A stretch of DNA of 64,000 nt from Polyodon spathula. Its lineage: Eukaryota; Chordata; Actinopteri; Acipenseriformes; Polyodontidae. Each line of letters opens with the position of its first letter. The first letter of the stretch is position 1. Shown piece after piece: positions 36,793 to 49,539 of the stretch. The position numbers and the translations under genes were made by a program. The stretch is from positions 29,437,854-29,501,853 of the forward strand of contig NC_054549.1 in assembly GCF_017654505.1 (NCBI RefSeq), written 5' to 3'. The notes under the pieces were generated by a model. The model had not been told where the DNA came from, did not search any database, and worked only from the letters and a program-made list of their open reading frames with translations.

Positions 36793-39287
36793 TTTTAATT
36801 GATCTTATATAATTATCACATTTAGTGTCATTGGAGTTGTACAATGAATTGCTTTGCCAGACATAGAGAAAAGAGTATTTTTTTTTTTTTTTTTTTACTT
36901 CCGGGGGGTCTATCAACACTACTGGCAGCAATTATTCCCTGTTGAAATTGGCGTCAATTAATTCCTAATGTAAACTGACCTTTAGGGCTGGCTGCAAGCA
37001 ATTCCTATCGCTATCATATTTCCAGGGGAATGTTGGTGTGACACATGACGCTGTTTTATATCCTTCCACACTGCAATAAATACCTGACAATATCATTGTT
37101 TCAAAAGAGGTGTAGTGATACTTTGAGTAATATGTTCACAATCGTTCGGTTGAGTCTGGAGACAGACTAAGTGCAGGATGGCTTGTTTCTTACAGCATCC
37201 ATTAGTGGTAAAAAGAACACTACCGATGAGCCTTTTTCCCTGCCACCTAATACAGGGTATGTGCATTCTTGTTTACTCATGAAAAGCATATTTTTCGCAT
37301 TACACATATCTCAAATTGCTACCTACCCACATCTGCACAGGTTTGTTAAGTAATAAAAGGCAGATGATTGTTTATTATGTTTACATTATTAGCAGGGCTA
37401 ACAATAAGCTGTTCTTTCCCCTGTTTACCTGTTAATGAGGTTTAGGCTGTATATAGAAATAGGGTAATGACATGAATAAAAAGATAACATTTGCAATGAA
37501 AACATACCAAGTCAAATTTAAGATTTGCACAAAGGCAGTTAGTGTCTAGGTAGTGGACTAGGGGATTTAATGGGCTATTTACCTAAATACATACAGTAAC
37601 AAGCAAAAGTGAAAAACACACAACACAGCTTTAACAGTGTAACATCACATTTGTTGGCTTTGAAGCATCACTCTGTACATACAGTACTTTCAACTTCTTA
37701 TTCTGCTTTTTTATTTTCAAAATTAATTTTTGTTCTGTTGAGAAGTACCAGATTGGTAGCATTTGAGAAGCATTTGTACAACGCTGGAACTTTGTCCCAT
37801 GTGAAATTATGCGTGTATGGGCAGGTATGGGAGGGAGTATTTCTCAAATCCAAAATGATTACGAGCATCGCTAGAGGAATTGGGCAGCATCATTGATTTT
37901 GGAAGTTATTATAGAGCTTCTCAGGACTTTTTCTGCTGCTGTTCAGCTGCATTTTGATGATCTGAGCATGTCCCTGCATGGGCAGCTTAATGAAGTGTAA
38001 ACCTTCGGGACTTTTTCAATTTGTAAATGTTTCTGAAACATTTCTGGAGGTGTAAATAGGGCTTAAGATTCCTCTTGATTTGTCATCCTGAAAATTCCAC
38101 CCAGGATTAACGTCCACCTGCAAAGGTCATTGTAGCCTCTGGTTCCAAGGCGTTTCTCTTGGACAATTCCTTAGATTGATTTTCACATTGAGAATGGCCA
38201 GTATGCACACATGACACCATGACAGAATATGGGATTTGCAAATCCTATGCTCTATTTTTTGCACAAGAGACAAAATGCATGTTATAGTTCAGTTGTTCTG
38301 TTCCTGAGAATATAGGAGAAATATTGTTGATGATAGAGAGACATTGATAATACGGTGGCTTATCCCCACGACCTCAAGCAACATGTACTGTAGGAGATTG
38401 TTTTGTGTTTTTTGTAATTGTTATATATTATTATCAGATTTTATGTCACTGTTGATGTGAAATGAGTAGCGATTTAAACTCATAGTTTTTTTATTGTGTG
38501 TGCCATTTCACACATTGTTTCTCTATCATCCACAGCAGGGTATAGAGGGTATTCAAAATAGGTATTAATCAAATAGCAGTGCCTGGTTAGCACGTGCACA
38601 GATTTGTGTAATGACTGCAAAGGCTACCAGGCGATGCTGCTTGACTATTTCAATTATGCAGTGTTTACGATATTGAAGTGTACGGTTCCTTTTATCTGAT
38701 GCTCAACTTGAAGGAGAATAAATACATGGTTGAGTGTATATTTACATGGTTTGGGTTGATTGTTCCACACTATTGTTAAAACATTGTTTCTTAGTTAAAG
38801 TATTTGGAGAATAGGAAAAGTTCCATAAGCAATAAACAGGAAAAAAAACAAGACGATCTGTCTTTTTCTGATGTGACTGTTGGACAAAAGCAATTGCTAA
38901 AACTGGATTGGCAAATTTGCTTGTGACTGAAATTGTCATACAGAGTCTGGCACAAGCAGGATAGACATTTTGAGTTTAATACGACTTGGAAATGTAACAG
39001 ACTCCTCTCTCATTCATTCACTGTATTGGGATGCTAATGAATAAATGAAACTATCGGAAATATCTTAGAAGTCGCTCTTGACTTGTGCAATGCATTTCAT
39101 TAAAACACAGCCTGAAGTCACACTTTGATGGACAAAGCGGTCAGTCTTCTGAGTTCAGATTAGTGTAGAAGCACAAACCCACACCCTGCAAATTAACTCT
39201 CTCATTCCCTTACTCACACTGCAATGACCTGCATGGCTACTATGTACAAGTTAAATGTACTCTTTAATCATATCATCACCTGATCAT
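36793..39287. other. Non-coding stretch, candidate regulatory block at 37.9-38.1 kb
   Basis: No gene is seen. A polyT run lies at about 36878-36896. A block at about 37890-38120 is unusually even in composition and resembles vertebrate conserved non-coding DNA, with an E-box CAGCTG at about 37944 and TAATGA at about 37988. The rest is plain flank. Confidence 0.35.
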
Positions 39288-39690
39288 ATATACACTGCCT
39301 GTCCAGTTTATTAGGACCTGTCTGTCTGAGTGGATTTTGAAATGCCCTGGTGTGGATATGTTCTCCTGGTACACTCTGGGTCCGTTGATTCCTCTGAAAG
39401 CATGTTCTCCTGGTACTCCCTGGGTCCATGGATTACACTGGAAGGCTGAACAGATACCTTAGTTTACTTGAGTATTCTTGCAGATTAAGTCCTCCAAACA
39501 ATGCTGCTGCTTTCAAGATGGTAATGCACCCATCCACCGTGACAGAATTGTGTGTTAGTGGTTTTTCAGACCACGACAGAGACCACTTCCATGGACACCA
39601 CAATCCCCAGATCGCAATCCGAGTAAGCATGTTTGGGATGAAATTAAATGATGCATTTGTCTTCACAAATGTCTTTGCAAATTCCTAAAG
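39288..39690 (+). pseudogene. Broken Tc1-like transposase with left terminal sequence
   Basis: Tc1/mariner transposases cut and paste DNA with a DD34E/D catalytic triad. After an end-like start (CACTGCCTGTCCAGTTTATTAGGACC, split here as CACTGCC and TTTATTAGGACC), the copy reads MFSWYTLGP, then YLSILAD, FQDGNAPIHRDRIV, and WTPQSPDRNP followed by SKHVWDEIK. These match the second catalytic Asp block (QDNAPIHxAR) and the third block (WPPQSPDLNPIEHxW). The first Asp block and the DNA-binding domain are deleted. There are several in-frame stops and at least one frameshift, and the third catalytic Glu position reads Ser-Lys. It is dead. A ~44-bp segment is duplicated inside it. Confidence 0.8.
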
Positions 39691-41097
39691 GAAAAAAAAA
39701 AGTGTCTAGAGGGATTTAAACTTCAAACATGCTTCAATTAGGAAAGCATTCTTCACCCGCAATGATACAATACATTCCATGTAAAATCGAAGGGTATACT
39801 ATTGTTTGACTCCAAGTTAATTTTCTTAAAATATAGATATTATAAATGAATAATAACTTGCTGGAGAGCTCTGACATAATTACAATGCAATATACGGCTG
39901 TATGCCTGGGCCACATTGGTAAATAAGTACCAGATGGAATGGGCTATGGGCACACATTCATCTATGCAGCTTTCTCACTTCCTACAGTGAGTTTGTGTTT
40001 TATTGTGTGGATTAATTGACATCTTTCACAATCCAGCCCTTCCATTAAGAAAGTGATTACATTTATAAACAAAAAAGCTTTTATTGGGTTATGAAAGGTT
40101 ATTAACAAGGGGTGACAGTAGATTTAATAGCATTTTAGAACCATGTCAATAAATCATTAGGTTTCTTATAAATGCTACATGGTGTTATAATTTTAACTCT
40201 GATAAAACTGTATTTGTTGCATTCTTTGAACTTTTTCTGTTACAAACAATACAAATTGAAACGTGAGGTTAATGTTATGATGTATAGAATAAATCCTGTG
40301 CTATAAATACTACTGAATAGGTTTATATTTATTATATACATGCCTGAAATGGACTGTGACAATTTGTCTGATTGACTAAAACAAAAGTTTATTGCCTAAA
40401 TGTTTTTTTTTTTTTTTTTTCAAACGCACACACACCCGTTTTTTTTTAAAAGACTCTTTCAAGTACTGTAGATCTGTCTAAACTGTGAGAACAGATAAAT
40501 CAGACAAACTCTGCATTTAAGATACTGTCACCTGGTCTTCCTTTCAAGGGGAGTTTTATTAAGGTATTTACATATGTTCTTAGAAGCCGAGCTTTGAAAT
40601 GAGTGTTCCAGTTTGAAACAGAAAGGTTTTGAGCCACTTTTGTTGTACCTTATTGGAGTCAAGATCCTGTCTCAGAAAACAGATGACAGGTTTTTAGAAT
40701 CATATTGGAAAAATATAAATTTCTGAAGGGATATTTTTAGTGCTATAGTAAAATGTTGAACCCTGCAGTTAACGTAACCATACAAAAATTTGAATTTGAA
40801 TGCGTTTATGAAGGATTTGTAGATGTTGTTACTTAAGCAAACTGACCCAGATTAAAGGCATTGCCCTGTATTAGTTTACTGTGTGGGGAAGGTAAGAGCC
40901 TAAGCAGCAGGCAAGGACATTCTCCATAATTAGGGTTTTATTGTGATTTGAAACCAACTTTATTTATATCACAAATTCACTTTAATCTGATTGGTTTTTT
41001 AAACCTTGATATTCTATCTGGGTGTTCTATGGTTATCTAATATGTGCTATTGCCCTCCATTGAAGCTTCCTGATTGATTCTGATGTTTCTAATACAG
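39691..41097. other. Non-coding stretch, nothing recognised
   Basis: AT-rich unique sequence with a poly-T run near 40404-40420. No matching right Tc1 terminus was found here. Confidence 0.4.
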
Positions 41098-41232
41098 TTT
41101 ACAAGTTGTTCTATGATGCCTTTCATTCATTTGATCACCTTGTTGCCACTGCCCCTGCTACTACTGTCTGTACAAGAATGGTATTACACCATGAGATGAT
41201 GCAACTCAAGAAGCAAAAAGGTAATTACAAAG
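41098..41232 (+). CDS. Exon-like open segment of unknown identity
   Basis: A 135-bp open segment lies between an acceptor (TTTCTAATACAG) and a donor (AAAG|GTGAGC). Its phase is symmetric: the first complete codon is TAC 41100 and the last base is the start of a split codon. It encodes 44 residues including YKLFYDAFHSFDHLV and, further on, TTVCTRMVLHHEMMQLKKQ, with a basic C-terminal end. I do not recognise the family. No other exon joined to it is evident and no conservation can be tested. It may be one exon of a plus-strand gene, a captured transposon fragment, or chance. Confidence 0.25.
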
Positions 41233-44200
41233 GTGAGCTAATCTTTTTTTTTTTTTTTTTTAAATGTAAATTGTGCTATACTGATGACATTTAACACCAA
41301 TAGAGCGCATATTTCTTTTTTAAAACTTCACCTTGGGAGATACAATTTTTAAGAAACCTGAAAAACAACCTAAATGTGTGTTTCAGTGAGAGTGTGTATT
41401 TTTTGGTACTGTACCTCTGTGTTTGTGGTTTATGTATATGCGTGTTGTAAGAGAGGTACAGCCGATGCAAGCAAAAAAGATGTACTTCTGAATGAGAAAC
41501 GATAAAAGGGGAGCTGACTAATTTCTCCGGACACTAGGACAAAACTTCAGTAATCGCTTTGACAGAGGTACTCCATCCAGAAACAGCAGGAGACTCCAAA
41601 CACATCTCTGACTATGGCCCCCAGCAGAATGCCCCACAGCGGGGGTCCAATCCTATCAACGGTACACTGGCCTGTATCTCGGCTGGCCAGGGGGTTTTGT
41701 TAAGCGGATTTGAGTTGTGTTGTACCAACAATGGGATTAGAGGTCCTCAAAAGCCAGGAACTGAGCTCACTTTTTTTGGTTTTCAAGGCTGACAAAAGGG
41801 AGATGCATGGCCCTTGGGTATTGTGGTAAGTGCAGTATGTGTGTACGTGTGTGATGGTTGGGGCCTGGGGATGCTGGGATATTGATCTTCTTCATTTTTG
41901 GACAGAATGTTCAGATGGTGGAGAGAGTTGGTATCCGCCCAAATGTCAGCAGCCTCTGTGCCCATAAAGCCCAGAGTCAGAAAAGTCTGCAGCATTGAAC
42001 ATTTTAATACAAAAGTATTAATGTTAATTAAAGCTAAATCAAGCCACAACATTCCTACCTATCTTCCCCATAATGGTCCATTGTCTTCCACTTAATACTT
42101 GTCATAAACAAACCCCTCACACAATATCTTATGGCTGTTTCAGTGCAGTGAGCAGGGGTAGCTTTTTATTATAGACTTTTGCTTATGTTGTTACAAACTA
42201 TTCATTATCTAAATGATCTGTCTGTATTATCATATAGAGAACCAGTCTTCCTTAAGGAGGCATGTTTTACCATTGGTGAAATTATACTCACTCAGCCTTA
42301 TACAAAAGATACTCTTGTCCTGTTTGTGTCTTATGATTCTGCTCAGTCCAGCAATTTATATTAGGTTTGGTAGAAGTTCATGGCAATGCACTGGTATCGT
42401 AACCCCAAAGGCGTGGTACTTATTTGTGTTTCACCACCATTCTCTACATGTTACCTCACTTTCAGTATGATTCATTACCTTTTGCTGTGTTTCTTCCGTA
42501 GTGTATTGCTGGAAACTGCTTCTAAGCCAGTTATTACTTCTTTGCTTGTGTTTTTTCTTCTTCTTTTGTTTCAGTTGATATAAATTATAGATCCAGTGAC
42601 TAAACAAACATCTATAGAGGTTACTGTCTCATTTTAGTATTTCATTCAGCTGTCAGGGAGGGATTACATAGTTTGTATAAACTGTCATTTGTTTTCTAAT
42701 TTGATCTGACTGCATCAGCAACAATGTCTGTCATACTACATTTTAACGTCAGCTCTATTTGGCGAGAATGACAGGAGAAGAAAACTATTTATGAAGGGAT
42801 TACACTTTACCTGGACGAACCACACATCTGTGACTTAAGACGCTACTAACAAAAAAGTAGAGTTTTCATAGGAAACCACATTAAGCCCTTTGCCATCCCT
42901 ATAGTGTTTCAATCAGGCCATTTTTGTAACATCCTAATGTTTTCAATACTGATACTCACTGATTTCTGTTTATTATTTTTTGAAGGTGACTGTTGTAAAC
43001 CATAACAAAACAGCTAATGTTAGACATTGTTGTGGAAATATGCAACATACAACCAAAGCTTTGTCAAAACACATTCAAGCATAATGAAGCTAAATCTTGT
43101 TAAACCATAAATTAGAAAATAGGCTAGCATAAAAAAAAATATAGCTGTGTGTTACACCACAAGTTAACAAAGACCATGCTTTTTCAGTGTGTGTGTTTCA
43201 AATTGTGAAGAATGATCTTGGCAAGAGCACCACATAGATTTTATTATAAATCAGTATTGCCAAAAACAGTCCCACATGAGTTTAAGAATCCATTGATGAA
43301 ACACATAGAAAATAAATGTCTCATTAAATATTTGGATAATTGTTAACAGAGGAATAAAGATTATTGCAAAAACAATATTAACTTCCAATTTTTTATATAT
43401 CTTTGAGCATTTATAACACAGCGATCCATACATAATTAATTATTTCTAAAGGGTCCTTAAACTTAAGTGTTACCAAGAATCGTGGTACTGCTTAAAAGAA
43501 AATTTACAAACTGTATTCTAAACGCAGGTTCCTACTGACAAAACTGTAAGGACTGTATTAAGGAATATTTTGTTAAAGACAAAATACTGAATTGACTCTC
43601 TCATTAAACATTTTGTTAGTGGGATCAAAATCTTTGTTGCGGAACCCTATCTCAATTTTAACATCCATGGGGTTTAGCTGAATAATCTAAACTGATTTAA
43701 GAACCATAGATAATTGATGTTGATGTGTAATTGGTGGTAAGAAGTGCTCGTTATGGTATAAGATTAGCCTCTCTGATCCAGAAATCACCAGGAGGTCTTG
43801 GCTCCACCTCAATGTCTGCTCCAGACAGAGGATCCTCAAGATGTTAATAATGTAATCATTATTCAATGGGCCAGATTTAATGAGGTTTATCTTTTCAAAA
43901 ACATTTAAATAGTAAGACCTGACTTTAGTACTGTGCATTTAAGAGCTTTGGTATTGAAACTGGTTGGCCTTTCAAGTAGAATCTTCAATAGTGTCCAGTG
44001 TTGAATAGCTCATGAATAACTATGGGAAACTACCGTATTAGACAATTATTAAACAAGAAGTAGAAACTAGAGGTAATAGCTCATATGTCAGCTTGGTACA
44101 TGCTAAATTACTTTTTCAAAAACATTTTAATAACATTTTCAAAAAGTCACAAAGCAAAGTTTTAATATTTTTCCTTTGGATAGTCAAATAATGCCAATCA

Positions 44201-45885
44201 AATCAGTTAAATTTTTGTGTGAAATTGTTTTATATGGGGATTATTGCAAAGTACACATATTCCTTTGAACACGGACAAGGCTATGTAGTATATAAGGTTA
44301 AAGAGCACAGCAGGCTAGACTTCCATATCTTTCACCTGTGTGGCCTGGATTTGAATCAGGCTGAGGTTTACAAGTCAAATGAGTTTTGTGGGCTTAACTC
44401 AGCACCATCAGTGGATATTAGTGTGCATTCCAAAACCACCACAGAATTTGGCACAATTGGCAAGCAGCTGTTCAGAGCCCCACTAACAAGTGGTACGCTG
44501 TGGATTCTGCCAGCTCCACGCCTCACTGCAATTACCCTTCATCTTTTGAGAACAATACATTCTCAAACACCAACATTTGAAAAAAAGAAGATAAAAGCAA
44601 ATAACAACACTGGTATGTAGTAGGACCGAAGCCAGTGAATACAATATAACAGATATACCAATTACATCCTTGACAGACTACTTGTTTATTTAGAATTAAG
44701 TGTTCAGTGAGAGGGCAACATAATGTAAAACAGTACCAAGATACAATATTACAAATGAAAACTAGTAAATGAATCATTAATAATGACAACACACTGATTT
44801 TGGGATTTGTCTCAATTTCTTAGGGCAAGAGTGAAAATCTGCATGACAGTCTGAGAGGGAGGTCCAATCTCCAGGAGGTGAGGCCATGAACCCCAATGAA
44901 TGCAAATAAAGATAAAAGATCATTGTTTGAATCCCGTTCCTCTGAGCACAGGGGAAAGCTCTTATTGCCAATCTGCTTGATGTGGGACAAAGGGCAAGGT
45001 TGTTTACAACCATGGAGAAAAAATAAAGATGTGGTGAGGAAAGACATATAAGTTCATAGCATTTGTAGGAATGTGATTATAGAGTTTTAGGCAACCTTGA
45101 CGTATCTGTTCCATTGTCCCAACCTGTTTTTAATTTATTTAATTGACCCAAACTGGAATATCCAAGACTGCTAAACACTAGACAGTACCATTTAGAAGAA
45201 GTTTGTTGGAGTCTCAGTTTTTAGCACCAAAATTAAAACAGAAAATAATAAATAATCTTCCATGACAAGGGTGTCACTGTAATTGAAATACAGCTACACT
45301 GTAATAACAGGCAATGGTAGCACAATGCCGTTGTTAGAAGAATGGTATAGAAATTGTAACATTTGTATACTTTGACTATGGTGTCACAATAGGAAAATAC
45401 ACATTTCCATATCAATCCCATATGTATTCAGAAATTGATTTGAACCCATTGTGTTGCTAATGGTGGTCTGTTCCTTCCCATGGATGCTGGTTAATATAAA
45501 TAATTGTACCCCAATTATATTTTTCACTGAATACTTTGTATCCTTGTTTTTACTTACCAGTATGATCTTATAAGCTTCATAAAAAAAAAAAAAAAAAAAC
45601 CTTTCTAAAAGTGCAACAGAGAAAACATTCTCTTTTTGGTGAACATATTTCGTTATGCGTAAGTGTAAGCACTGTTGAGAATGTTACCAACACTATATAT
45701 TTAGTTATACATGTGTTTTACCCTTTCTTGCTTATTGACAGCCTCAGCAGGTTGAAACTCCAGAAGATATCTTAAGCTAGCCTGTGAAGGGATTGTACTG
45801 TGGGGGGCTGATGGGAACTCATCTGAGAGAACAGCCCCTTCATCTACTGCTCAGATCCTCATCTCTGTGGTACCAGCAGGGGTGT
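41233..45885. other. Non-coding stretch, no gene recognised
   Basis: A poly-T tract at 41244-41260 follows the exon-like segment directly, which weakens it slightly. 41460-41790 is less AT-rich and open on plus for 77 codons without family resemblance. The rest is AT-rich unique sequence with a 19-A run at 45581-45599. Confidence 0.4.
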
Positions 45886-45899
45886 GTTGCTATGGTTAC
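45886..45899. promoter_or_regulatory. RFX X-box
   Basis: GTTGCTATGGTTAC; its reverse complement GTAACCATAGCAAC fits the X-box consensus GTNRCC-N2-RGYAAC at every position. RFX factors bind such palindromes in ciliary gene promoters and enhancers. The site sits in a less AT-rich block (45780-46020) with no ORF support. Confidence 0.6.
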
Positions 45900-47631
45900 T
45901 ACCTTGGCAGGGATGCTAATGATATCATGCTCTGGGACTCCCCTTTCTCTTCTTATTTCTTTCTCCACTTTGCTACAAGGTGAGCTCCAATATGCTCTTT
46001 GAGGACCAGCTACCCTGAGCTTTTCATTTCTTGTTATTTTTCCCAGTTTTGAAAATACAAAAGAGAAAAAAATATATACATATTAAGTTCCTATTAAGTG
46101 TAATAATAAACTTTCTCCCTACGGTCACAGAGAACAGACCCTAAAATTCAAATTCTAAGCTGGTCTGAAAGATAGGGTTTGCTGGTGTATGTAATCGGAA
46201 TTATTTGTTTCTAGTTTTCTCTCTTTGACAATGTCATTAAAAAAAGACTTTTAAAAATGGATGAATGTTTGGCTCCTTGGATGCTGAGACATACAGGAAC
46301 AAAGAGAATATATGTTAAAGGTACCCTTAAAAAATGGCTTCCAGAACATTGTAGATTCTGATGGTCACTGACAAGATGTAACTGCAAGCTGATGATTTAG
46401 AATGCAATTATAATTAATACAGGTTTTATTCAAGGCCAAAAATATATTTTAGGAAATAAACATGACTGTAATGCGTAGAACAAAAATATTTTCCCCTTGC
46501 ATTGTCAAAAAACATTGATCGAATTGGTTTACTTTGTAGAGTGCAAATACATTTTACATTTTATTAACACATGTTCACAAAAAGTAAATATATAATACAA
46601 GTAGATGTTTTGTGTTATCATGACATAATCAAAGTGTCAAAAGCTTAAATTTTTTGGTGGAAATTTAGTCAACTGGAACACTTTGACAATTGACATGGAA
46701 TTTGAAATGCTTATGACCTCCTTTTATCATATAACGTGGAAGATGACACCACTGATACCCCCAGACGACCACTTAACAAGACCTGAAGCTTATTGTTCAG
46801 AAGGAGCACCATTACAAAACTTTTCACACTCAGGTATTTTGTAGCTGAGTTCAGAATTGCAGCCCCCATCTTCCATTCCCATTCGACAGGAGGATTCTTG
46901 ATTCTACAGACAAGTGATCTTTACTATCCTTTGCTGAGAGAATAACAAAATGCAGACAAAGAGCAGAGTGATAATCCTCTCTACAATGTGGGTTGTTATC
47001 TCCTGGTGCATTCACATAATAGGGTGCTTAGGGAGTCCCTCATAGAAAGGGGAATGGCACCTACAAATAGCTCTGAATTGGGTAGTGATGGAGCACTACT
47101 GTAAAAGCAATGGTTGTACACAAGGATTTGTTATGCTGTATGTTCTATTGATCTTATGGTAATGGCATTGATGAGGTGCCTTTCATGTGTAGAATTGCAG
47201 GGCTGGAGTGAAAGCATTAAACTATTTGGTGCACACTGTGCTCCAACAGGAATGTGTTTCTGTGCATCTTATTGACTTTTACCTTGTCTAGCTTCCCTTT
47301 GACCACCTGACACTAACATGTAAGAGTCTTGTGTGTGTTTATCTTTCACAAAAGCATGATACTACAAAAGCAACACTGAAACAGCCATTGTGGCACAGCG
47401 GGAGTAGACATCAGGCTATTCAGTACCATTAAAAAAAAAAAATGCTGCACATGTAAACAGTATGACTTCCTTTGGAATAGGCTTTCAAAAGAGTAACATC
47501 TGAATAAATGAATGACAATGGGAAGCCTCAAATTATAGTGGTAACTATGGTGTATTTAACATTACACATTTATGGTAGATTAAATACCATGACCATTAAT
47601 AGACATTTATGGAAATACTGCCTGCCTTAAG
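45900..47631. other. Non-coding stretch, nothing recognised
   Basis: AT-rich unique sequence; no coding frame, repeat or motif cluster beyond chance. Confidence 0.4.
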
Positions 47632-47697
47632 AAATGCATTTATCGCATACTTATGTGGATAATTACTTATCCACATAAGTATGTCATAAATGCATTT
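47632..47697. repeat. 66-bp hairpin: 31-bp arms, 4-bp loop
   Basis: The left arm at 47632-47662 and right arm at 47667-47697 are reverse complements at 29 of 31 positions around the loop TTAC. The arms carry AAATGCATTTAT at the ends and CATACTTATGTGGATAA toward the loop. There is no coding content and no clear target duplication. Either a tiny fold-back element or a templated inversion. Confidence 0.85.
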
Positions 47698-47701
47698 ACT
47701 G

Positions 47702-47727
47702 TTTCTTTCTTTCTTTCTTTCTTTCTT
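47702..47727. repeat. (TTTC)n microsatellite
   Basis: About six TTTC units starting five bases after the hairpin. Confidence 0.9.
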
Positions 47728-49061
47728 GGTCAATTAGGATGTTCTAATATTCAACTCATAAATACTTTAATAGATTGTGCAGCTTTAGTAAAGTACAACA
47801 AACAAACCTATTTCCATGTTTGATCTGGTTCACTCTTCACTTGATGTATCATGTCAATGTAATGTCCCATTTGATTGTAGTGGAACTTCACTATTTACTG
47901 TAGCATAATTGCTCATTAAATACTGCATTTGTTTGCCATTAACAAGACAGGCCCAAGTGCAGTAAATCCCGTTTTCAAAAGCATCCCACAAGGGGAGAAC
48001 CATTTCAATAACTCACATTAATAGCTGTACTAGAATTAACACTTTGCATATCTTAAGTAAACATACTTTGTACAATTATGGGGTTGCTATTAATCGATAC
48101 AATATAATGTGGTGTAATTTGAAAACATTTACCATCCAGCTTTAGTCATGCACCAAATAAAGCTTTGAATCATGGAAGTGTCAGTCATTCGCGTGCTGCT
48201 GACAGAAAAACTCAGGCTCGTTGAACAGCACTCTGTAGTACAGGATAATAATCACCTCATCGACACGCAGGCAGAGACAGGGCATTAGGGCAATCCACCA
48301 CACAGTTCCAAGTTGTTAACTTTTCACAGGGAGTTAATAAGGTGACAAGTACTGAACACCACTACAACGATAGAGGCTAGAGGTCCCTTTCAGAGCACCA
48401 CATAGCTCAGCCTCATTTCTGTCTCATACATGCTGGATCACATTCTTTGGCCTTTAGCTTTTCAGACCCCTTTTTTCAATTACAACAACTCAGTGACTTA
48501 ATTTCAGTTAGACGACTCTTATAGTCAGATATAGAGTGGTACTGAATATAGGAGAGTTGGCCGGCCTATAACAACAAGATGTGCTACAGCGGGACATAGA
48601 TTAAGAGAATTTAGGGACTCTGTTACAGTTGGTATTGATAAGGGGGTATAGTGAGGTAGAGGTACAAAATTCAGGGAAAGTTTCAATGAGGTTGAGACAG
48701 ACTAGTAGAGACAGAAACTGTTGAGTATAAAATGAACTGTATTTTAAATTGTATTCTTAGTTGTGGTTCGATACAGCAGGATGAGCAAAAGGAAATGCAG
48801 ATAAAACTGCATCTTATCGACTAGTTATCCAGCTTGAGAACAGGTAAATGACGCATCCTGCAGCTAGCCAAAGAAACCAGTTGACAAATTCCATCACAGA
48901 CTCATACGTTTTCTCACCAGGTTGACAGCATTAGCTGTCAAAAATATTCTTTAAAAAAACAGAAAAGAAAGAGCAGAACAAGATTTTAGAAAGAAGCATA
49001 TGACAGTTTGACAGCTCCCTGGCCTACTCAGAGAACAATTATTACTGGGCATTAGAGTACT
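47728..49061. other. Non-coding stretch with one CpG-richer block
   Basis: 48170-48300 has more CpG than its surroundings and is open for 35-40 codons in a frame on each strand; no family is recognised. The rest is ordinary. Confidence 0.35.
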
Positions 49062-49075
49062 GTTGCTATGGCAAC
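49062..49075. promoter_or_regulatory. RFX X-box (near-palindromic)
   Basis: GTTGCTATGGCAAC fits GTNRCC-N2-RGYAAC perfectly when read from the minus strand (GTTGCCATAGCAAC), and nearly so on plus. It is the stronger of two X-boxes about 3.2 kb apart. The flanking 49085-49260 region is less AT-rich. Confidence 0.65.
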
Positions 49076-49500
49076 TGGACTATAACTGCACTGGTAAGTG
49101 CAGGCTCTCGACCTCAGCTGTCGAAAGGGAGGGACAGGTGTCAGGAAGTTCTCTTTCTCACAGGTAACGTTAGACTTGCTATTGAAACTAACCAGAGGCT
49201 GAGAACTTGAGCTAAGCTCTACTGCTCCAAATCCCTGGCAGTTAACAGTTCAGGTTTGTACAATCTCATTGCAAGTAAAGTTCTTCCCATGAGTTCTAGG
49301 CTCCAAAGTTAAGTGGTCAGTGTGTGACGGCCTTATGTGATATAACCACAAAATATATGTTAACAACCACTGGCTTACTGATCCAATAGCCCAAATGGTC
49401 TTTCAGTTTAGCCTGATGTAAATACAATTAGGGCTGGAAACTGAAACAGTAATATCCCTAAAAAAACAGAAAGTCAAGACCTTTTTATCATTTTGAGTGG
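49076..49500. other. Non-coding stretch next to the X-box
   Basis: Somewhat GC-richer for the first 180 bp, then AT-rich. No open frame of note. Confidence 0.35.
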
Positions 49501-49539
49501 TTTATTTATTTATTTATTTATTTATGTATTTATTTATTT
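49501..49539. repeat. (TTTA)n microsatellite
   Basis: About nine TTTA units with one substitution (TATG). Confidence 0.92.
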
